Origin: CAVYEM01 sp963767635
Lineage (GTDB): Bacteria; Vulcanimicrobiota; Vulcanimicrobiia; Vulcanimicrobiales; Vulcanimicrobiaceae
Assembly: GCA_963767635.1 (NCBI GenBank)
Contig: CAVYEM010000001.1
Span: 434,001 to 498,000 of the forward strand
Direction: 5' to 3'
DNA: 64,000 bases
Part shown: piece by piece, positions 63,939-64,000 of the stretch
Numbering within the stretch: position 1 is the first letter of the stretch
Layout: every line of letters begins with the position of its first letter
Program-made: the position numbers and the translations under genes
Notes under the pieces: generated by a model
What the model saw: the letters and a program-made list of their open reading frames with translations, nothing else
Database searches by the model: none
Told to the model about the DNA's origin: nothing

Positions 63939-64000
63939 GTGAGAAATCTGTATGCCGGCCTCGCGGCGGCCGTGTTTTTAGGACTGGCTGCGCCGGCCGG
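63939..64000 (+). CDS. Start of a secreted protein (partial)
   Basis: A GTG at 63939 with AGGAG 9 bases upstream begins MRNLYAGLAAAVFLGLAAPA, a typical signal peptide. An in-frame ATG at 63933 is too close to the ribosome-binding site. The gene runs off the window, so its function is unknown. Confidence 0.65.
   Translation, partial: MRNLYAGLAAAVFLGLAAPA

Overview
The window (64 kb, high GC, many GTG starts, Shine-Dalgarno AGGAGG-type sites) is a chromosomal segment of a diderm, respiring bacterium: it has a 14-subunit-type complex I, a cbb3-type oxidase, predicted outer-membrane barrels, a lipoprotein and a flagellin. Taxonomy cannot be fixed from the sequence alone. Arrays built from the CCTTCGACAGGCTCAGG motif and the gene mix recall uncultured lineages such as Eremiobacterota/WPS-2, but that is only a guess.

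Layout. 1-9.2 kb: the nuo operon (end of nuoG, then H I J K L M N), interrupted between nuoK and nuoL by a ~1 kb repeat array. A second array of 21 in-frame 27-bp repeats gives nuoM a long repetitive tail. 9.3-20.5 kb: 'locus A', a tightly coupled operon for secreted DUF11/Ig-like proteins, a predicted outer-membrane barrel and a Gly-rich surface protein, followed by a TPR protein. 21.8-28.8 kb: RidA, a PLP decarboxylase, a REC-GAF-histidine kinase, a glutamine synthetase-family enzyme with a PucR-type regulator, and a secreted cupin. 28.8-31.8 kb: an Nramp-like transporter and a soluble PRC-MgtE_N-CBS protein behind a leader that reads as an M-box Mg2+ riboswitch with terminators. 31.8-36.8 kb: a cupredoxin, small envelope proteins and a ccoNOQP-like oxidase operon with an unusual Ig-like/cytochrome c fusion. 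36.8-38.3 kb: an orphan flagellin. 38.3-48.6 kb: 'locus B', with an usher-like barrel, three pilin-like secreted proteins, a PapD-like chaperone and a ~1335-residue surface protein; it resembles a highly divergent chaperone-usher system. 48.6-59.2 kb: a mixture, including an inositol-phosphatase family enzyme, an M3-like peptidase, an AraC regulator, a tryptophan 2,3-dioxygenase/kynureninase/MATE operon, a chagasin-like inhibitor, a Cys-less alkyltransferase-like protein and a vapBC pair. 59.5-63.7 kb: a small island between a truncated and an intact tRNA-Ser(UGA), carrying a Schlafen AlbA_2 gene. The window ends at the start of a secreted protein.

An important caveat is that at least 14 single-base frame breaks cut otherwise intact long genes, including ccoN, the mgtE-like gene and the decarboxylase. 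Several fall in short homopolymers (G5, C3, A8). Their spread over housekeeping and accessory genes suggests consensus indels in an uncultured long-read assembly more than real decay. I therefore annotate the rejoined genes and mark each break.

The parts worth following up are locus B and locus A as related surface-structure systems, the repeat-encoded nuoM tail, the M-box/Nramp/MgtE_N magnesium module, and the tRNA-Ser island.
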